64,000 bases of DNA from Qipengyuania aurantiaca (GCF_019711375.1 NZ_CP081295.1:310001-374000); one strand, 5' to 3'; positions 19,026 through 29,489 are shown, counted from the first letter of the stretch. A program made the numbers and translations. The notes: generated from the letters alone by a model not told the origin.

Positions 19026-20290
19026 TGGTGGATTCCGCGCGTAATGCGCGCCTCTGGTGTCGTCATCGCGCCCCCCTGCCCTATGCCCAGCAGGTCGCCA
19101 AGTCCCCTTGTCGTCGTTTTGAGATAGGGATTGCGGCGGGTGACTGCGATCAACAGGCCCACGGTCAGCGCGATCGCCATGGTCGAGGAGCCGCCATAGC
19201 TGATCAGCGGCAAGGTCATCCCCTTCGACGGGAAGAGTTGCAGATTGACGAGGATGTTGATGAAGGCCTGCCCACCCAACAGCGCGACGAGGCCTGTGCC
19301 GGCGAGAAGGGCGAAGAGGTCCTCCTCGTCCACCAGCCGCATCAGCACGCGCAGCACGATGGCGAGATACAGCAGGACGATGAAGGCGCAGGCGATCAGC
19401 CCGAATTCTTCGCCGATCACGCTGAAGATGTAGTCGGTATGCGCTTCGGGCAGGCTCATCTTTCTGAGACCGAGGCCGTAACCTGCTCCCGTCCAGCCCC
19501 CGGCGAGCAACGTACGGCTGGCCAGGTCGACCTGGTCATAGGCCGTACCGCCGCCAAAGAAACTGTCGATGCGGTGGCGGGCGTTGTCGTAGAGGAAATA
19601 GGTCGCGGTCAGGAGGAAAAGGCCGCCGCCAACTACGATGCCGAGCCGTTTGAGAGGGATGCCTGCCAGCAGGATCATGACGCCCCAGACGCCTGCAAAC
19701 AGCATGAATTCGCCGAAATTCGGTTGCATCATCAGCAGCGCACCGATCAGGCCCGTCAGGCCGGTCACGAGCCATAGCACCGGGAGGTTGGGATCGCGCA
19801 TGCGCCAGGACAACACCCAGGCGACCACAATCACGAAGGCAGGCTTCAGAAATTCGGACGGCTGGAACTGCATGCCGATGACGATCCAGCGCCGCGCGCC
19901 GTTGATTTCCACCCCGATGAAAGGGACGAGGAACAGGAGGCCGAGCATGGCGGCGGCGACCAGGACACCGAGCCGCCGCGCGTTCTCGCGGCTGAGCATC
20001 GAGGTGCCGAAGAGGATGCACAGCGCCACCGCCTGCCAGCCGAGATGGCGGTAGAAGAAGTAGAGCGGATCGAGCGTTTCCGACGAGGTCGACAGCCGGT
20101 CGGCGCTGGCCGGGCTGGCCGCCGCAACCGCGATCGCGCCGCCCGCCATAAGGAACAGCACGAGGCCGAGCAGAACGCGGTCGATCTCGCGCCACCAGAT
20201 CTTCAGCTGGCTCCAGCGCGACAGCTTGCCGCCCGGGATGTGGGCGGGCTTGCGCTTGGCGCCGGGGACGAAGGGCTGCATGGCGGTCAC
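19022..20290 (-). CDS. ftsW: SEDS peptidoglycan glycosyltransferase FtsW
   Basis: A 422-residue polytopic protein with about ten transmembrane helices. It polymerises lipid II at the septum with FtsI. SEDS features include QPSEFLKPAF, QPNFGEFML and GLRKMSLPEAHTDYIFSVIGEE, and the C-terminal PLISYGGSSTM. A basic cytoplasmic tail precedes helix 1. The start is taken as GTG at 20290, overlapping the murD stop (GTGA); ATG at 20281, three codons later, is equally possible. Confidence 0.96.
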   Translation of the reverse strand: MTAMQPFVPGAKRKPAHIPGGKLSRWSQLKIWWREIDRVLLGLVLFLMAGGAIAVAAASPASADRLSTSSETLDPLYFFYRHLGWQAVALCILFGTSMLSRENARRLGVLVAAAMLGLLFLVPFIGVEINGARRWIVIGMQFQPSEFLKPAFVIVVAWVLSWRMRDPNLPVLWLVTGLTGLIGALLMMQPNFGEFMLFAGVWGVMILLAGIPLKRLGIVVGGGLFLLTATYFLYDNARHRIDSFFGGGTAYDQVDLASRTLLAGGWTGAGYGLGLRKMSLPEAHTDYIFSVIGEEFGLIACAFIVLLYLAIVLRVLMRLVDEEDLFALLAGTGLVALLGGQAFINILVNLQLFPSKGMTLPLISYGGSSTMAIALTVGLLIAVTRRNPYLKTTTRGLGDLLGIGQGGAMTTPEARITRGIHQ

Positions 20291-21564
20291 TTCAGCGCCT
20301 CCACCAATTCACGGAAATGTTCACCGCGCTTTTCGAAGTCGGCGTACTGGTCGAAACTCGCGCAGGCTGGCGAGAGGAGGACAGTGTCGCCCGGTTTGGC
20401 CTTGGCGGCAGCGGCTGCAACAGCACGGTCGAGCGTTTCGCACTGCTCCACGTGTACGCGGCCTTCCAGCAGCGCGGCAAAGTCCGGACCGGCCTTGCCG
20501 ATAGTGTAGACGGCTTTGACATGGGGCAGCTCAGCCTCGCACTCGCCCAGCCCCGGCTCCTTGGCGAGCCCGCCGAGGAGCCAGTGGATGTTGTCGAATG
20601 CAGCGAGCGCCGGTGCAGAGGCCGCGGTGTTGGTGCCCTTGCTGTCGTTAACATAGGCGATACCGGAAATCTCGGCGATACGTTCCATGCGGTGGGGGAG
20701 GCCCGTATACGAGGATAGCCCTTGCTCAATGTCCGCATCTGAGACGCCCAACGCTTCGCAAGCATGCGCCGCCGCGCTGGCGTTTTGTGCATTATGGGGT
20801 CCAGACAGGGCTGGCGATCCCGTTGCGCGCGGGTAGGCGAAGATTGGCACCTCCGCTTCATCCCGGAGCGTGTCGGCGATAGCATCGCTGTAGAGGTCAT
20901 TGCCGGCGAATATCTTGGTGTGTTCTTCGGATTGCAGGTCGAACAGCCGCGCCTTGGCCTCGGCGTAAGCGTTCATATCCCCATCATACCGATCCAGATG
21001 GTCCGGCGTGATGTTCAGCAGTACCGCCACGTCGCAGTCGAGCGAATAGGTCAGATCGATCTGGTAGCTCGACAGCTCCAGCACATATACCCCGCCTTCC
21101 CGCAAAGGCTCCTGCTCGAGGATCGGGAGGCCGATATTGCCGCCCATGGTGGTCGGCACGCCTGCGGTCTTGAGGATGTGGTGGACCAGCGCGGTGGTGG
21201 TCGACTTGCCATTGGTGCCGGTGATGCCGACGACCTTGTGCGGCGGCAGGTCCGCCCTTGCCTGCGCGAAGAGTTCAATATCGCCAATCACCGGCACGCC
21301 GAAGCTGTCAGCATGGGGCTTGATCGGGTGGGTGTTGAGCGGAACGCCGGGGCTAACGACCACGCCAGCATAGCCGGTAAGGTCCGCCTCCAGCGGATCG
21401 CCGATGACGCAGCGTCCGTTGTAAGGCTCGCGCGCTTCGGCGCGGTCGTCCCACACCAGCACGTCCGCGCCCGCCGCCAGCAAGGCCTCGACTGTCGCCC
21501 GGCCGGACCGCGCGAGGCCGAGCACCGCGTATTTCTTGTCCTTCCAGGCGGGCGAGGTGATCAT
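20287..21564 (-). CDS. murD: UDP-N-acetylmuramoylalanine--D-glutamate ligase (MurD)
   Basis: A 425-residue Mur ligase adding D-Glu. The N-terminal Rossmann strand is [18 protein letters not shown]. The P-loop is [14 protein letters not shown], with HLDRY and YVNDSKGTN typical of MurD and the C-terminal [22 protein letters not shown]. The ATG start at 21564 overlaps the mraY stop (ATGA). Confidence 0.96.
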   Translation of the reverse strand: MITSPAWKDKKYAVLGLARSGRATVEALLAAGADVLVWDDRAEAREPYNGRCVIGDPLEADLTGYAGVVVSPGVPLNTHPIKPHADSFGVPVIGDIELFAQARADLPPHKVVGITGTNGKSTTTALVHHILKTAGVPTTMGGNIGLPILEQEPLREGGVYVLELSSYQIDLTYSLDCDVAVLLNITPDHLDRYDGDMNAYAEAKARLFDLQSEEHTKIFAGNDLYSDAIADTLRDEAEVPIFAYPRATGSPALSGPHNAQNASAAAHACEALGVSDADIEQGLSSYTGLPHRMERIAEISGIAYVNDSKGTNTAASAPALAAFDNIHWLLGGLAKEPGLGECEAELPHVKAVYTIGKAGPDFAALLEGRVHVEQCETLDRAVAAAAAKAKPGDTVLLSPACASFDQYADFEKRGEHFRELVEALK

Positions 21565-22631
21565 CTGAGTTTGAGCGTTGCCAGCCCCAGAAGTGCGAGC
21601 ACGATGGCGACGATCCAGAAGCGGATCACGACCTTGCTCTCGGACCAGCCGAGCTGCTCGAAATGGTGGTGGATGGGCGCCATGCGGAAGACCCGCCGCC
21701 CGGTGCGTTTGAACCAGAAGACCTGGATGATGACCGACAGCGCCTCGAACACGAACAGCCCGCCGACAATGGCGAGGACTACCTCGTGATGCGTCGCCAC
21801 GGCAATTGCCCCCAGCGCACCGCCAAGGGCGAGGCTGCCGGTGTCACCCATGAAGACAGCGGCGGGCGGCGCGTTGAACCACAGGAAGGCCAGCCCTGCC
21901 CCCATGATGGCCGCGCAGAAGATCGCCAGCTCGCCCGCGCCTTCGACGTAGGGAATGCCGAGATACTCGGAATAGTCCACGCGGCCCACGAGATACGCGA
22001 TCACCGCGAAGGTGCCCGCCGCGATGATGACCGGCATGGTCGCCAGCCCGTCGAGCCCGTCGGTGAGATTCACCGCATTGCCTGCGCCGACTATGACCGT
22101 CGCAGCAAAAACATAGTAGAGTGGCCCCAGTTCGATACCAAAGTCGTTGACGAAGGGAACATAGACGAAGGTGTTGATCTGGCTGACGATTATGTAGCTG
22201 GCGATACCAGCCACGATGAACTCGAACAGCAGGCGGACCTTGCCCGACACGCCCTTGTGGCTGGCTTTCGAGACCTTGTCGTAATCGTCGAGGAAACCGA
22301 TCAGGCCAAAGCCGCCGGTTACCGCGAGGCAGGCCCAGATGAAGGGGTTCGACAGGTCCATCCACAAGAGCAGCGACAGGAACAGGCTGATCAGGATCAT
22401 CAACCCGCCCATTGTCGGTGTACCGACCTTGGCGAGGTGCGTCTGCGGTCCGTCCTCGCGGATCGGCTGCCCCTTGCCTTGGCGTACGCGCAGCATGTCG
22501 ATGAAGCGCGGGCCGATGAACAGGCCGATGATCAGCGCCGTCAGCAGCGTCGCGCCCGCGCGCGCCGTCTGGTAGCGCACGAGGTTGAAGAGGCCCTCGA
22601 AATTGAAATACTCGGCGAGGAGATAAAGCAT
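21561..22631 (-). CDS. mraY: Phospho-MurNAc-pentapeptide transferase (MraY)
   Basis: A 356-residue membrane enzyme with about ten helices. It transfers phospho-MurNAc-pentapeptide to undecaprenyl phosphate to form lipid I. The conserved acidic motifs are seen: [22 protein letters not shown] and the cytoplasmic loop [12 protein letters not shown], with MAPIHHHFE near the end. It starts at ATG 22631, 15 nt after the murF stop, and overlaps murD downstream. Confidence 0.97.
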   Translation of the reverse strand: MLYLLAEYFNFEGLFNLVRYQTARAGATLLTALIIGLFIGPRFIDMLRVRQGKGQPIREDGPQTHLAKVGTPTMGGLMILISLFLSLLLWMDLSNPFIWACLAVTGGFGLIGFLDDYDKVSKASHKGVSGKVRLLFEFIVAGIASYIIVSQINTFVYVPFVNDFGIELGPLYYVFAATVIVGAGNAVNLTDGLDGLATMPVIIAAGTFAVIAYLVGRVDYSEYLGIPYVEGAGELAIFCAAIMGAGLAFLWFNAPPAAVFMGDTGSLALGGALGAIAVATHHEVVLAIVGGLFVFEALSVIIQVFWFKRTGRRVFRMAPIHHHFEQLGWSESKVVIRFWIVAIVLALLGLATLKLR

Positions 22632-22646
22632 CGGCCTCGTCGGCTC

Positions 22647-24128
22647 CTAACTAGCGCGGGTGAAGTGATCCACGAGCTTGCCCAGCCCGACCGAATTGGA
22701 GCCCTTGACCAGCACGGCATCGCCCGCAACGATGCCGAATTCCTGCAGCAGTCCGATTGCCTCTTCGGCCGAATTGCAATGCTCCCACTCGAGCGGATTG
22801 CCAAGCGAGTTGAAGGCGGGTTTCCCCAGTTCGCGGGCCAGCGCGCGCATCTCGTCGCCCACCAGCAACGCATAGTCGACATCGGCGGCGATCAGAGGTT
22901 CGGAAAGCCCTGCGTGGAACTTCGCGCCGAAGTCGCCCAGCTCCTTCATCGACCCCAGCACGGCGATGCGGCGGGAGGACGGCGTTTGGCCCAGTTGCGC
23001 CAGCGTGGCGCGCATGCTGGCGGGGTTGGCGTTGTAGCTTTCGTCGATCAGCAGCGCCTTGCCGCCCGGCACGTCGATACCGTGACGGGCGCCGCGGCCC
23101 TTGAGACCGCCCATTTCGGCAAGCGCGAGGCCGGCTGCGGCCATGTCGCCACCCGCCGCGCGGACGGTCGCCATCACGGCGAGCGAGTTGATCACCCAGT
23201 GATCGCCCGGCTCGGCCACCGTGTAGCAAAGGCGTCCGCCGCCCTTGGCGGGGTTGCCGAATTCGCAGGTCACGAGGCTGCCGCCATTGGCGCTCGGGAT
23301 CGCGTCGAGGAGGCGCACATCGGCACTCGCTGCACGGCCGAAGCTGACGACGCTGGCTCCCATGCGCAGTGCGGCGAGGCGCAGGCGTTCGAAGTGCTCG
23401 CTGTCGGCGGGAATGACCGCAACGCCGCCCGGCTCGAGCCCGGCGAAGATTTCGGCCTTGGCGTCGGCAATTGCCTCCATCGAGCCGAGGTTCTCGATAT
23501 GCGCGGGCGCAATGGTGGTGATGACGGCGACATGCGGGCGGACCTGCGTGGTCAGCCCTTCGATCTCGCCGGCGTTGTTCATGCCCATTTCGAAGATGCC
23601 GAAGCGGCTGCGCGCGGGCATCCGCGCAAGGCTCAGCGGAACGCCGACATGGTTGTTGTAGCTGCGGGTGGAGCGATGCGCCGCGCCGCGGCTGGCGCGT
23701 TCGAGGCTGGCGAAGATCGCTTCCTTGACCCCGGTCTTCCCGACCGAACCGGTCACGCCGATGATCCTGGCTTCAGTGCGGCTGCGAGCCGCGCGGGCGA
23801 GCGCTTTTAGCGCCTCGGTCGTGTCCTCGACGAGGATGTGCGGATACTCGACCGGGCGATCGACGATGGCCGCAGCGGCCCCGTTGGCGAAAGCCTTGTC
23901 GAGGAAGCGGTGGCCGTCCATCGCCTCGCCCTTGAGCGCGACGAAAAGATCGCCATTCACGACGTCGCGGCTGTCCATCTCGACCCCGGCAATCTGGAAA
24001 TCGCCGCTGGCGGTGCCGCCCACGGCCTCGGCAATGGCTTTCGAATGCCACAGAGTCAGCGGCAGCCGGTCGCGGTCCTCCGCAGGCCATTCCATATAGG
24101 CCGGGTGGCGCAGGATGGCGGCGCTCAT
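22647..24128 (-). CDS. murF: UDP-MurNAc-tripeptide--D-Ala-D-Ala ligase (MurF)
   Basis: A 493-residue ligase that adds the D-Ala-D-Ala made by the ddl product of this cluster. Motifs: P-loop GVTGSVGKTGVKE, NNHVGVPLSLAR, GMNNAGEI, and DESYNANPASMRA in the C-terminal domain. The ATG start at 24128 overlaps the murE stop (ATGA). Confidence 0.96.
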   Translation of the reverse strand: MSAAILRHPAYMEWPAEDRDRLPLTLWHSKAIAEAVGGTASGDFQIAGVEMDSRDVVNGDLFVALKGEAMDGHRFLDKAFANGAAAAIVDRPVEYPHILVEDTTEALKALARAARSRTEARIIGVTGSVGKTGVKEAIFASLERASRGAAHRSTRSYNNHVGVPLSLARMPARSRFGIFEMGMNNAGEIEGLTTQVRPHVAVITTIAPAHIENLGSMEAIADAKAEIFAGLEPGGVAVIPADSEHFERLRLAALRMGASVVSFGRAASADVRLLDAIPSANGGSLVTCEFGNPAKGGGRLCYTVAEPGDHWVINSLAVMATVRAAGGDMAAAGLALAEMGGLKGRGARHGIDVPGGKALLIDESYNANPASMRATLAQLGQTPSSRRIAVLGSMKELGDFGAKFHAGLSEPLIAADVDYALLVGDEMRALARELGKPAFNSLGNPLEWEHCNSAEEAIGLLQEFGIVAGDAVLVKGSNSVGLGKLVDHFTRAS

Positions 24129-25603
24129 ACCTCACCTCTGGCGATGAGTGCTGCGCATTCGCGTGCGACTTCCACGTCGTCGAAGGGATGGACGGCCATG
24201 TTTTCTCCCGATCCGATGATCTGACCCGTTTCGTGGCCCTTGCCCGCAACAAGGACGATGTCGTCCTTGCCCGCTTCGGCAATGGCGGCATGGATGGCTT
24301 CGCGGCGCCCGGCCACTTCGCGCGCTTCGCCGGCGCCTTCAAGCACCGCGCGGCGAATGTCCGCAGGATCTTCGCCGCGCGGATTGTCGTCGGTGACGAT
24401 CACGAGGTCGCTGGCCTTGGCGGCTGCTTCACCCATCGGCGCGCGCTTGCCATGGTCGCGGTCCCCGCCGGCCCCGAAGACGGTGATGAGGCGGCCCGTC
24501 ACATGCGGACGCAGCGCGGCAATCGCGGCTTCCAGCGCGTCGGGCGTGTGGGCGTAGTCGATATAGACCGGCGCACCCGAAGGCGCGATGACAGCGCGTT
24601 CGAGACGGCCGCGCACCGGCTGAAGCCGCGCGACGGCGTCCCAGACACGGCTTGGGTCGATCCCGGTCGCGAGCGCAAGACCGGCCGACACAAGCGCGTT
24701 CGAAACCTGGTAGGCGCCGATCAGCGGCAAATTGATGGTCCGCTCGGTGCCAGCGTGTTCCACGGTGAGCGACTGGCCGAGCTGCGTCGGTTCGCGGCGG
24801 GTGAGGCGGATGTCCTCGCCCTGCTCCCCGACCGTCATGACATTCAGGCCGCGCTTTTTTGCATGGTCGACGACGCGGGCGTTCCACCCGCTCTCGCCCG
24901 CGCCCATCCAGATAACCGCGGTCGCGCCGTCCGATACGACCTCATCGAAGAGGCGCATCTTGGCGGCGAAATAGTCTTCCATGTCCGCGTGGTAATCGAG
25001 ATGGTCGCGGCTGAAATTGGTAAAGCCAGCCGCTTCGACCGCGATCCCTTCGTTGCGGTATTGCGAGAGGCCGTGGCTCGAAGCTTCATAGGCGACATGG
25101 GTCACGCCCTCGCGCGCCAGGCCGCTCATGTTCGAGAGAAAGGTGACGATGTCGGGCGTGGTCAGCCCGGTCGACACGCTTTCGTCGGGCGTGGTCACGC
25201 CGAGCGTGCCGATGCTCGCCGCGCGCTCGCCCGACATGCGCCAGATCTGGCGTGTCATCTCGACGCAGGATGTCTTGCCGTTGGTGCCGGTGACTGCGAC
25301 GATATGTTCAGGCACCGGGGTGAAGAATCCGGCTGCCAGCTCGGCAAAGCATTTGCGGGGAGTGTCGCTGGCGATGTGGAGCGCGCCTTCGACCGTAGCT
25401 TCGCTGCGCGCAACGACGGCAACAGCGCCGGCCTCGATGGCGGCAGGGATGAAATCCTCGCCATTCACCTGCGCGCCCTGAAACGCGCCGAACACGGTGC
25501 CCGGAGCAACCTTGCGGTTGTCGATGGCAAAGCCGGTGACGTTGATCTCGGCGCCGTCCGGGCAATCGATGCCGGCGGCAGCACAGAGCTTACTCAGCTT
25601 CAT
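24125..25603 (-). CDS. murE: UDP-MurNAc-tripeptide synthetase (MurE, meso-DAP type)
   Basis: A 492-residue ligase adding the third residue of the stem peptide. The P-loop is VTGTNGKTSCVEM and SRDHLDYH is conserved. The motif DNPR (in VTDDNPRGEDP) marks meso-diaminopimelate specificity. The start is ATG 25603 (MKLSKLCAAAG), overlapping the 3' end of ftsI by 14 nt; the open frame further upstream is inside ftsI. Confidence 0.96.
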   Translation of the reverse strand: MKLSKLCAAAGIDCPDGAEINVTGFAIDNRKVAPGTVFGAFQGAQVNGEDFIPAAIEAGAVAVVARSEATVEGALHIASDTPRKCFAELAAGFFTPVPEHIVAVTGTNGKTSCVEMTRQIWRMSGERAASIGTLGVTTPDESVSTGLTTPDIVTFLSNMSGLAREGVTHVAYEASSHGLSQYRNEGIAVEAAGFTNFSRDHLDYHADMEDYFAAKMRLFDEVVSDGATAVIWMGAGESGWNARVVDHAKKRGLNVMTVGEQGEDIRLTRREPTQLGQSLTVEHAGTERTINLPLIGAYQVSNALVSAGLALATGIDPSRVWDAVARLQPVRGRLERAVIAPSGAPVYIDYAHTPDALEAAIAALRPHVTGRLITVFGAGGDRDHGKRAPMGEAAAKASDLVIVTDDNPRGEDPADIRRAVLEGAGEAREVAGRREAIHAAIAEAGKDDIVLVAGKGHETGQIIGSGENMAVHPFDDVEVARECAALIARGEV

Positions 25604-27302
25604 TCTGAGCCTCCGGAATGAGCGGGGTGATGGCGGAAATGTCGATATCACGCGTATCGTCGGGACGCACGCCGATCAGCGGGCCGATGCGGGGGACTAG
25701 GCGACCGACGATGGGCGCGGCGTTCCAGGCGGCGGTGCGCTGGTAGGAGCTGGCAAGCGTGCCGCGCGGTTCGTCGAGCATGGCGATCACGACATAGCGC
25801 GGGCGATCCATCGGGAAGGCCGCGGCGAAGGTGGAGACCAGCGCGGTCCGGCGATAGCCGCCCTTGCCGCCCGGCTTTTCGGCCGAGCCGGTCTTTCCCC
25901 CGACCCGGTAGCCCGGAGCATCGGCGTTGCGACCCGTGCCGTAGATCGCGATGGCGCGCATCATCTGGCGCATCCGGCTGGAGGTCGAGGCCTTGAACAC
26001 GCGGCGGCCCTTGGGCGCCTCGCCCGGGCCCAGTTTCTTGAGCGTAGCCGGACGGTAGACCCCGCCATTGACCATCGCCGCATAGGCGCTGGCGAGATGC
26101 AGCGGCGTGACGGCAATACCGTGACCGAAACCGACGGTCATATTGGTGAGGCGCGCCCATTTCTCACCCGGCCATAGCGGGAAGCCCTTTGCCGGCAGCT
26201 CGATTTCGGGACGGCCGTTCATGCCTAAGTCTATCATGTACTGGCGCAGGCGTTCCGCGCCCATTTCATCGGCGATGCGCGCGCTGGTCGTGTTCGAGGA
26301 GTGAATAAGCGTTTCCACCGCATTCAGATCGTCGCCCATCGCGTGGCTGTCACGGATGGTGAAGCGCCCGACCTTGACCGGCGAGGCGTCGAAGCGGCGG
26401 CCCAGATCGCGGATCGTGCCGCTGTCGATGGCGGCGGCCACGGTCAGCGGCTTGAAGGTCGATCCCAGCTCATACACCTGGTTGGTGACGCGGTTGAACA
26501 TGAGCTTCTGGCCGTCTTCGTCGATCTTGTTCGGATCGAATTCGGGCAGCGAAGCGAGCGCCAGCACCTCGCCCGTGTCGACATCGAGCACGATACCCGC
26601 GGCGCCCTGCGCCTGCGTGAGCTTCATGCCACGCCGCAGTTCGTCCTCCAGCGCACCTTGCACGCGCACATCGAGCGAGAGCGCAACCGGTGTGCCGCGC
26701 GTCAGCGGGTCGCGCAGGTGCTCGTCGAAAACCTGTTCCATGCCCACGCGGCCGCTGCCGTCCGCGGCAACATAGCCGAGGACATGCGCGGCCATCTTGC
26801 CTTGCGGATAGTGACGGTCCTCTTCCATCGGCATTTCGAGTGCGAGTTCGCCGATGTCCTGCACACGGTTCGCTTCTTCGGGCAGCAGGCGGCGGCGCAA
26901 ATAGCCGCCCTTGCCGCTGGCGAGCTGGGCCGCAACGGCTTTCTCATCGAGGTCAGGGAAAATCGCCTTGAGCTTTGCCGCCACTTCGCCGGCGCTGGCC
27001 ACCAGCGGCTCGCCGTCCTCACCAAGGGCCTTAGGATTGAACCACAGGGCATAGGCGGGAAAGGCGCGCGCCATGGGCACGCCGTTCCGGTCGACGATTT
27101 CTCCGCGGTCCGGCAGCAACGCCGCCTCGAGCGAGGTCGCGCGCGCGCCTTCGCCGCCTGCTCCGAGGAACAGGATGCGGGTTGTCGCGATCACGGCGAC
27201 AAACGCGAAAGCAAGCGCGATCCAGAGGACGCGCCAGCGGGCAAGGTCGAGCGATTTCTGGCGGATGCTGACGAGCTGCACGCGGCCGCTCGCCATCGCC
27301 AT
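25590..27302 (-). CDS. ftsI: Peptidoglycan D,D-transpeptidase FtsI (PBP3)
   Basis: A 570-residue class B penicillin-binding protein, the septal transpeptidase partner of FtsW. It has a short cytoplasmic tail, one transmembrane helix (about 22-42), the dimerisation/pedestal domain, and then the transpeptidase triad: STFK (nucleophile Ser), SSN and KTG (GGKTGSAEKPGG). The start is uncertain. ATG 27302 has GGGAG about 8 nt upstream. GTG 27308 is in frame. GTG 27347 would give the GTGA overlap with ftsL that is usual in this cluster. The open frame to 28112 is an artefact of high GC. Confidence 0.95.
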   Translation of the reverse strand: MAMASGRVQLVSIRQKSLDLARWRVLWIALAFAFVAVIATTRILFLGAGGEGARATSLEAALLPDRGEIVDRNGVPMARAFPAYALWFNPKALGEDGEPLVASAGEVAAKLKAIFPDLDEKAVAAQLASGKGGYLRRRLLPEEANRVQDIGELALEMPMEEDRHYPQGKMAAHVLGYVAADGSGRVGMEQVFDEHLRDPLTRGTPVALSLDVRVQGALEDELRRGMKLTQAQGAAGIVLDVDTGEVLALASLPEFDPNKIDEDGQKLMFNRVTNQVYELGSTFKPLTVAAAIDSGTIRDLGRRFDASPVKVGRFTIRDSHAMGDDLNAVETLIHSSNTTSARIADEMGAERLRQYMIDLGMNGRPEIELPAKGFPLWPGEKWARLTNMTVGFGHGIAVTPLHLASAYAAMVNGGVYRPATLKKLGPGEAPKGRRVFKASTSSRMRQMMRAIAIYGTGRNADAPGYRVGGKTGSAEKPGGKGGYRRTALVSTFAAAFPMDRPRYVVIAMLDEPRGTLASSYQRTAAWNAAPIVGRLVPRIGPLIGVRPDDTRDIDISAITPLIPEAQNEAE

Positions 27303-27343
27303 GCTCACCGCTCCCGGTCCACCGTGGAGAGCGGAGAATGCGT

Positions 27344-27871
27344 TCACCGGGCGGCCTCGGCCATGGCTACCGACGCGTTGGCCGGCCGCGCAAGGCGCTG
27401 GGCGAGGCTCGATGCAAGCCGTTCGGCAGGCTGGCTTTCGGCCACCGCTACGGCAAGCGCCCGACCACCCTCGGAAGGTTTGTCGTCGTTCATCCAGTCG
27501 CCGAACAGGCTGTCCTCCTCGACCGGGCCGGTGTCGGCCTTGGCAACGCGGATCGGCTGGGGCGCACCCAGCCCGCGCGGCGTGCCGAGAGCGGCAAGCT
27601 GGCGCTCGTGCTCGACATACTGGTCGGCGCGCGGAGCCTTGTAGCCGAACTCGACCTGGTTCCACGCTGCCAGCTGGTGCTGGCTGGCACGGGTCTGGAA
27701 CTCGGTTTCCAGCATCAGCTTGGAGCGTTCCGCTGCGATGATCTGTCGTTCGATCAGGCGCACTTCGCTTTTCACCGCGTTCACCCGGAAAGTAAGCGCG
27801 AGAAAGGCCGCAACACAGGCTGCGAGCACGACGAGCCAGCCGATCTGGCGGATCCGTGTGGCGTGGCTCAT
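27344..27871 (-). CDS. ftsL: Cell division protein FtsL (predicted)
   Basis: A 175-residue bitopic protein: a short cytoplasmic tail, a transmembrane helix (about 9-28), then a helical segment (VNAVKSEVRLIERQIIAAERSK) fit for a coiled coil with FtsB. A low-complexity Ala-rich tail follows. FtsL sequences are poorly conserved, so the call rests on topology, size and position between rsmH and ftsI. The ATG start overlaps the rsmH stop by one base (TGATG). Confidence 0.85.
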   Translation of the reverse strand: MSHATRIRQIGWLVVLAACVAAFLALTFRVNAVKSEVRLIERQIIAAERSKLMLETEFQTRASQHQLAAWNQVEFGYKAPRADQYVEHERQLAALGTPRGLGAPQPIRVAKADTGPVEEDSLFGDWMNDDKPSEGGRALAVAVAESQPAERLASSLAQRLARPANASVAMAEAAR

Positions 27872-28809
27872 CAGGCGGCCTCCCTTGCTGGCGTTGCGGT
27901 GCGCACTGCGTGCCGCAGGACGGACGAGCGCGCGCGCGGGTTACGGTCGATCTCGGCCTCGGTGGGCTTGACCGCCTTGGAAACAGGGGAGAAGACCGGA
28001 TCGACCTGCGCTGCCATGGGGACGTGACGCGAGCCGCTCGGGGTCGAGGATGCCTCGCGCAGGAAGCGCTTGACGATCCGGTCTTCGAGGCTGTGGAAGC
28101 TGACCACCGCAAGGCGGCCCCCTTCGCGCAGCAGGTGTTCGGCGGCCGACAACCCTTGGGACAGTTCGTCGAGTTCGCCGTTCACGTGAATTCTGATGGC
28201 CTGGAAGGTCCGCGTGGCCGGGTCCTTCTTGTCATGCGGCTTGTGGCCCAGCGCCTTGCGCACGACACGGGCGAGGTCGCCGGTCGTCTCGAGCGGGCGC
28301 GCGGCCACGATCGCGCGGGCGACGCGGCGCGACTGGCGCTCTTCGCCGTACTGGTAGATCACGTCCGCGATGGTGCTTTCCGCAGCAGTGTTGAGGAAGT
28401 CGGCCGCGCTTTCGCCGTCCTGGCTCATGCGCATGTCGAGCGGTCCGTCGGCGGAAAAGGCAAACCCGCGATGCGCCTGGTCGAGCTGCATCGAGGAGAC
28501 GCCGATATCCATGACCACGCCGTCCACGCGCTCCACACCGGCAGCGCGCATGACTTCCAGCATCTCGGAAAAGCGATGCGGGTGAAGGATGAGGCGGGGC
28601 GGAGTACTCTCCGTCTCCCGCCAGGTGCGACCCGCCGCAATAGCGTCGGGATCCCGGTCGAAGGCGTGCACGGTCGCACCGCGTTCGAGCAGCGCGCGCG
28701 TATAACCGCCCGCGCCGAAGGTGGCGTCGATCAGCACATCGCCCGGCTGCGGGTCGAGCACTTCGATCACTTCGTCGAGCAGGACGGGAATGTGGGGCGC
28801 GCCGCTCAT
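27871..28809 (-). CDS. rsmH: 16S rRNA (cytosine1402-N4)-methyltransferase (RsmH/MraW)
   Basis: A 312-residue SAM-dependent methyltransferase acting on C1402 of 16S rRNA. The first lines read [14 protein letters not shown] and [16 protein letters not shown] (SAM loop), followed by [18 protein letters not shown] and the C-terminal [15 protein letters not shown]. The ATG start at 28809 overlaps the mraZ stop (ATGA). The frame is open 13 codons further upstream, but that lies within mraZ. Confidence 0.97.
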   Translation of the reverse strand: MSGAPHIPVLLDEVIEVLDPQPGDVLIDATFGAGGYTRALLERGATVHAFDRDPDAIAAGRTWRETESTPPRLILHPHRFSEMLEVMRAAGVERVDGVVMDIGVSSMQLDQAHRGFAFSADGPLDMRMSQDGESAADFLNTAAESTIADVIYQYGEERQSRRVARAIVAARPLETTGDLARVVRKALGHKPHDKKDPATRTFQAIRIHVNGELDELSQGLSAAEHLLREGGRLAVVSFHSLEDRIVKRFLREASSTPSGSRHVPMAAQVDPVFSPVSKAVKPTEAEIDRNPRARSSVLRHAVRTATPAREAA

Positions 28810-29291
28810 TTGCCTTTCGCCTTTGCATCGGCAAGCAGGCTTTCGCACGCAGCCTTGGCGCTGGCCCAGTCATCGCCCATTTCGGCAAGCTCGCTCGGGT
28901 TCCACAGCGTGAAGAAGCGCCCGCCACCCTGGAAGTAGAGGCCGTCCTCGATCCCGCCGAGGGCGCGCAGGTGTTCGGGCATGACAAAGCGACCGCTGTC
29001 GTCGAAGGGCATTTCGATGAAGCCGAAGAGCTGGCTGGCGCGCGTGTCGCGGTCGAAATCCTTGCCGACCCGCACGGCGATTTCCTCTTCGCGGTCGAGC
29101 TGGGCGTCGAGCTCTTCCTTGCGGCTGAGGCCGAAGCCGACGAGGCACTTCCACGTGGGGTGCTTCATGAGGCACAGGACGCGGCCGTCGGAGCTTTCCT
29201 TCACGGCCTTGCGGAAGAGGGGCGGAAGCACAAAGCGGCCCTTATCGCCCGCAGGCGAATAGGCTTGTCCGCTGTACCCTCCGAATTGCAC
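28806..29291 (-). CDS. mraZ: Transcriptional regulator MraZ
   Basis: A 161-residue, two-repeat AbrB-like DNA-binding protein, first gene of the dcw cluster. Repeat 1 has [16 protein letters not shown] and repeat 2 has [13 protein letters not shown], the paired D-x-x-GR motifs of the family. In E. coli MraZ represses its own operon by binding short G-rich direct repeats upstream. The GTG start at 29291 is chosen because it gives the usual short N-terminus (FGGYSGQA...); TTG 29318 would add nine residues. The 400 nt upstream hold candidate binding repeats. Confidence 0.94.
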   Translation of the reverse strand: MQFGGYSGQAYSPAGDKGRFVLPPLFRKAVKESSDGRVLCLMKHPTWKCLVGFGLSRKEELDAQLDREEEIAVRVGKDFDRDTRASQLFGFIEMPFDDSGRFVMPEHLRALGGIEDGLYFQGGGRFFTLWNPSELAEMGDDWASAKAACESLLADAKAKGK

Positions 29292-29445
29292 GGTCCTGTC
29301 CCCGTCGCTTTGCCCCAATCGGCGTTTTCACCTCTCCACCGGACACACCTCCCCCGTCCGCAAAAGCGCGAGCTTTCACGGCGCGCCCGCATTGAGCGAC
29401 GCGCGCAAAGACACTGGCATGTCCGATGTCGTGATGATTTATCGC

Positions 29446-29489
29446 GGGAGACGCGGGGATGGAAGGGAAAATTGCGGGATTTTACGGGA
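29446..29489 (+). promoter_or_regulatory. Array of five GGGA boxes, about 10-bp period (candidate MraZ sites, proximal)
   Basis: On the plus strand GGGA occurs at 29446, 29456, 29465, 29476 and 29486, steps of 10, 9, 11 and 10 bp, three of them within CGGGA. One site per helical turn on one DNA face is the arrangement known for MraZ operators (G-rich direct repeats with 5-nt spacers). The array lies 155-198 nt upstream of the mraZ start. Confidence 0.45.

Noticed and set aside
27303..28112. Extended start of ftsI reaching into rsmH
   Set aside because: The extra 270 residues are Arg-rich and read across ftsL and rsmH in another frame. The membrane helix and known FtsI layout begin just after 27302.
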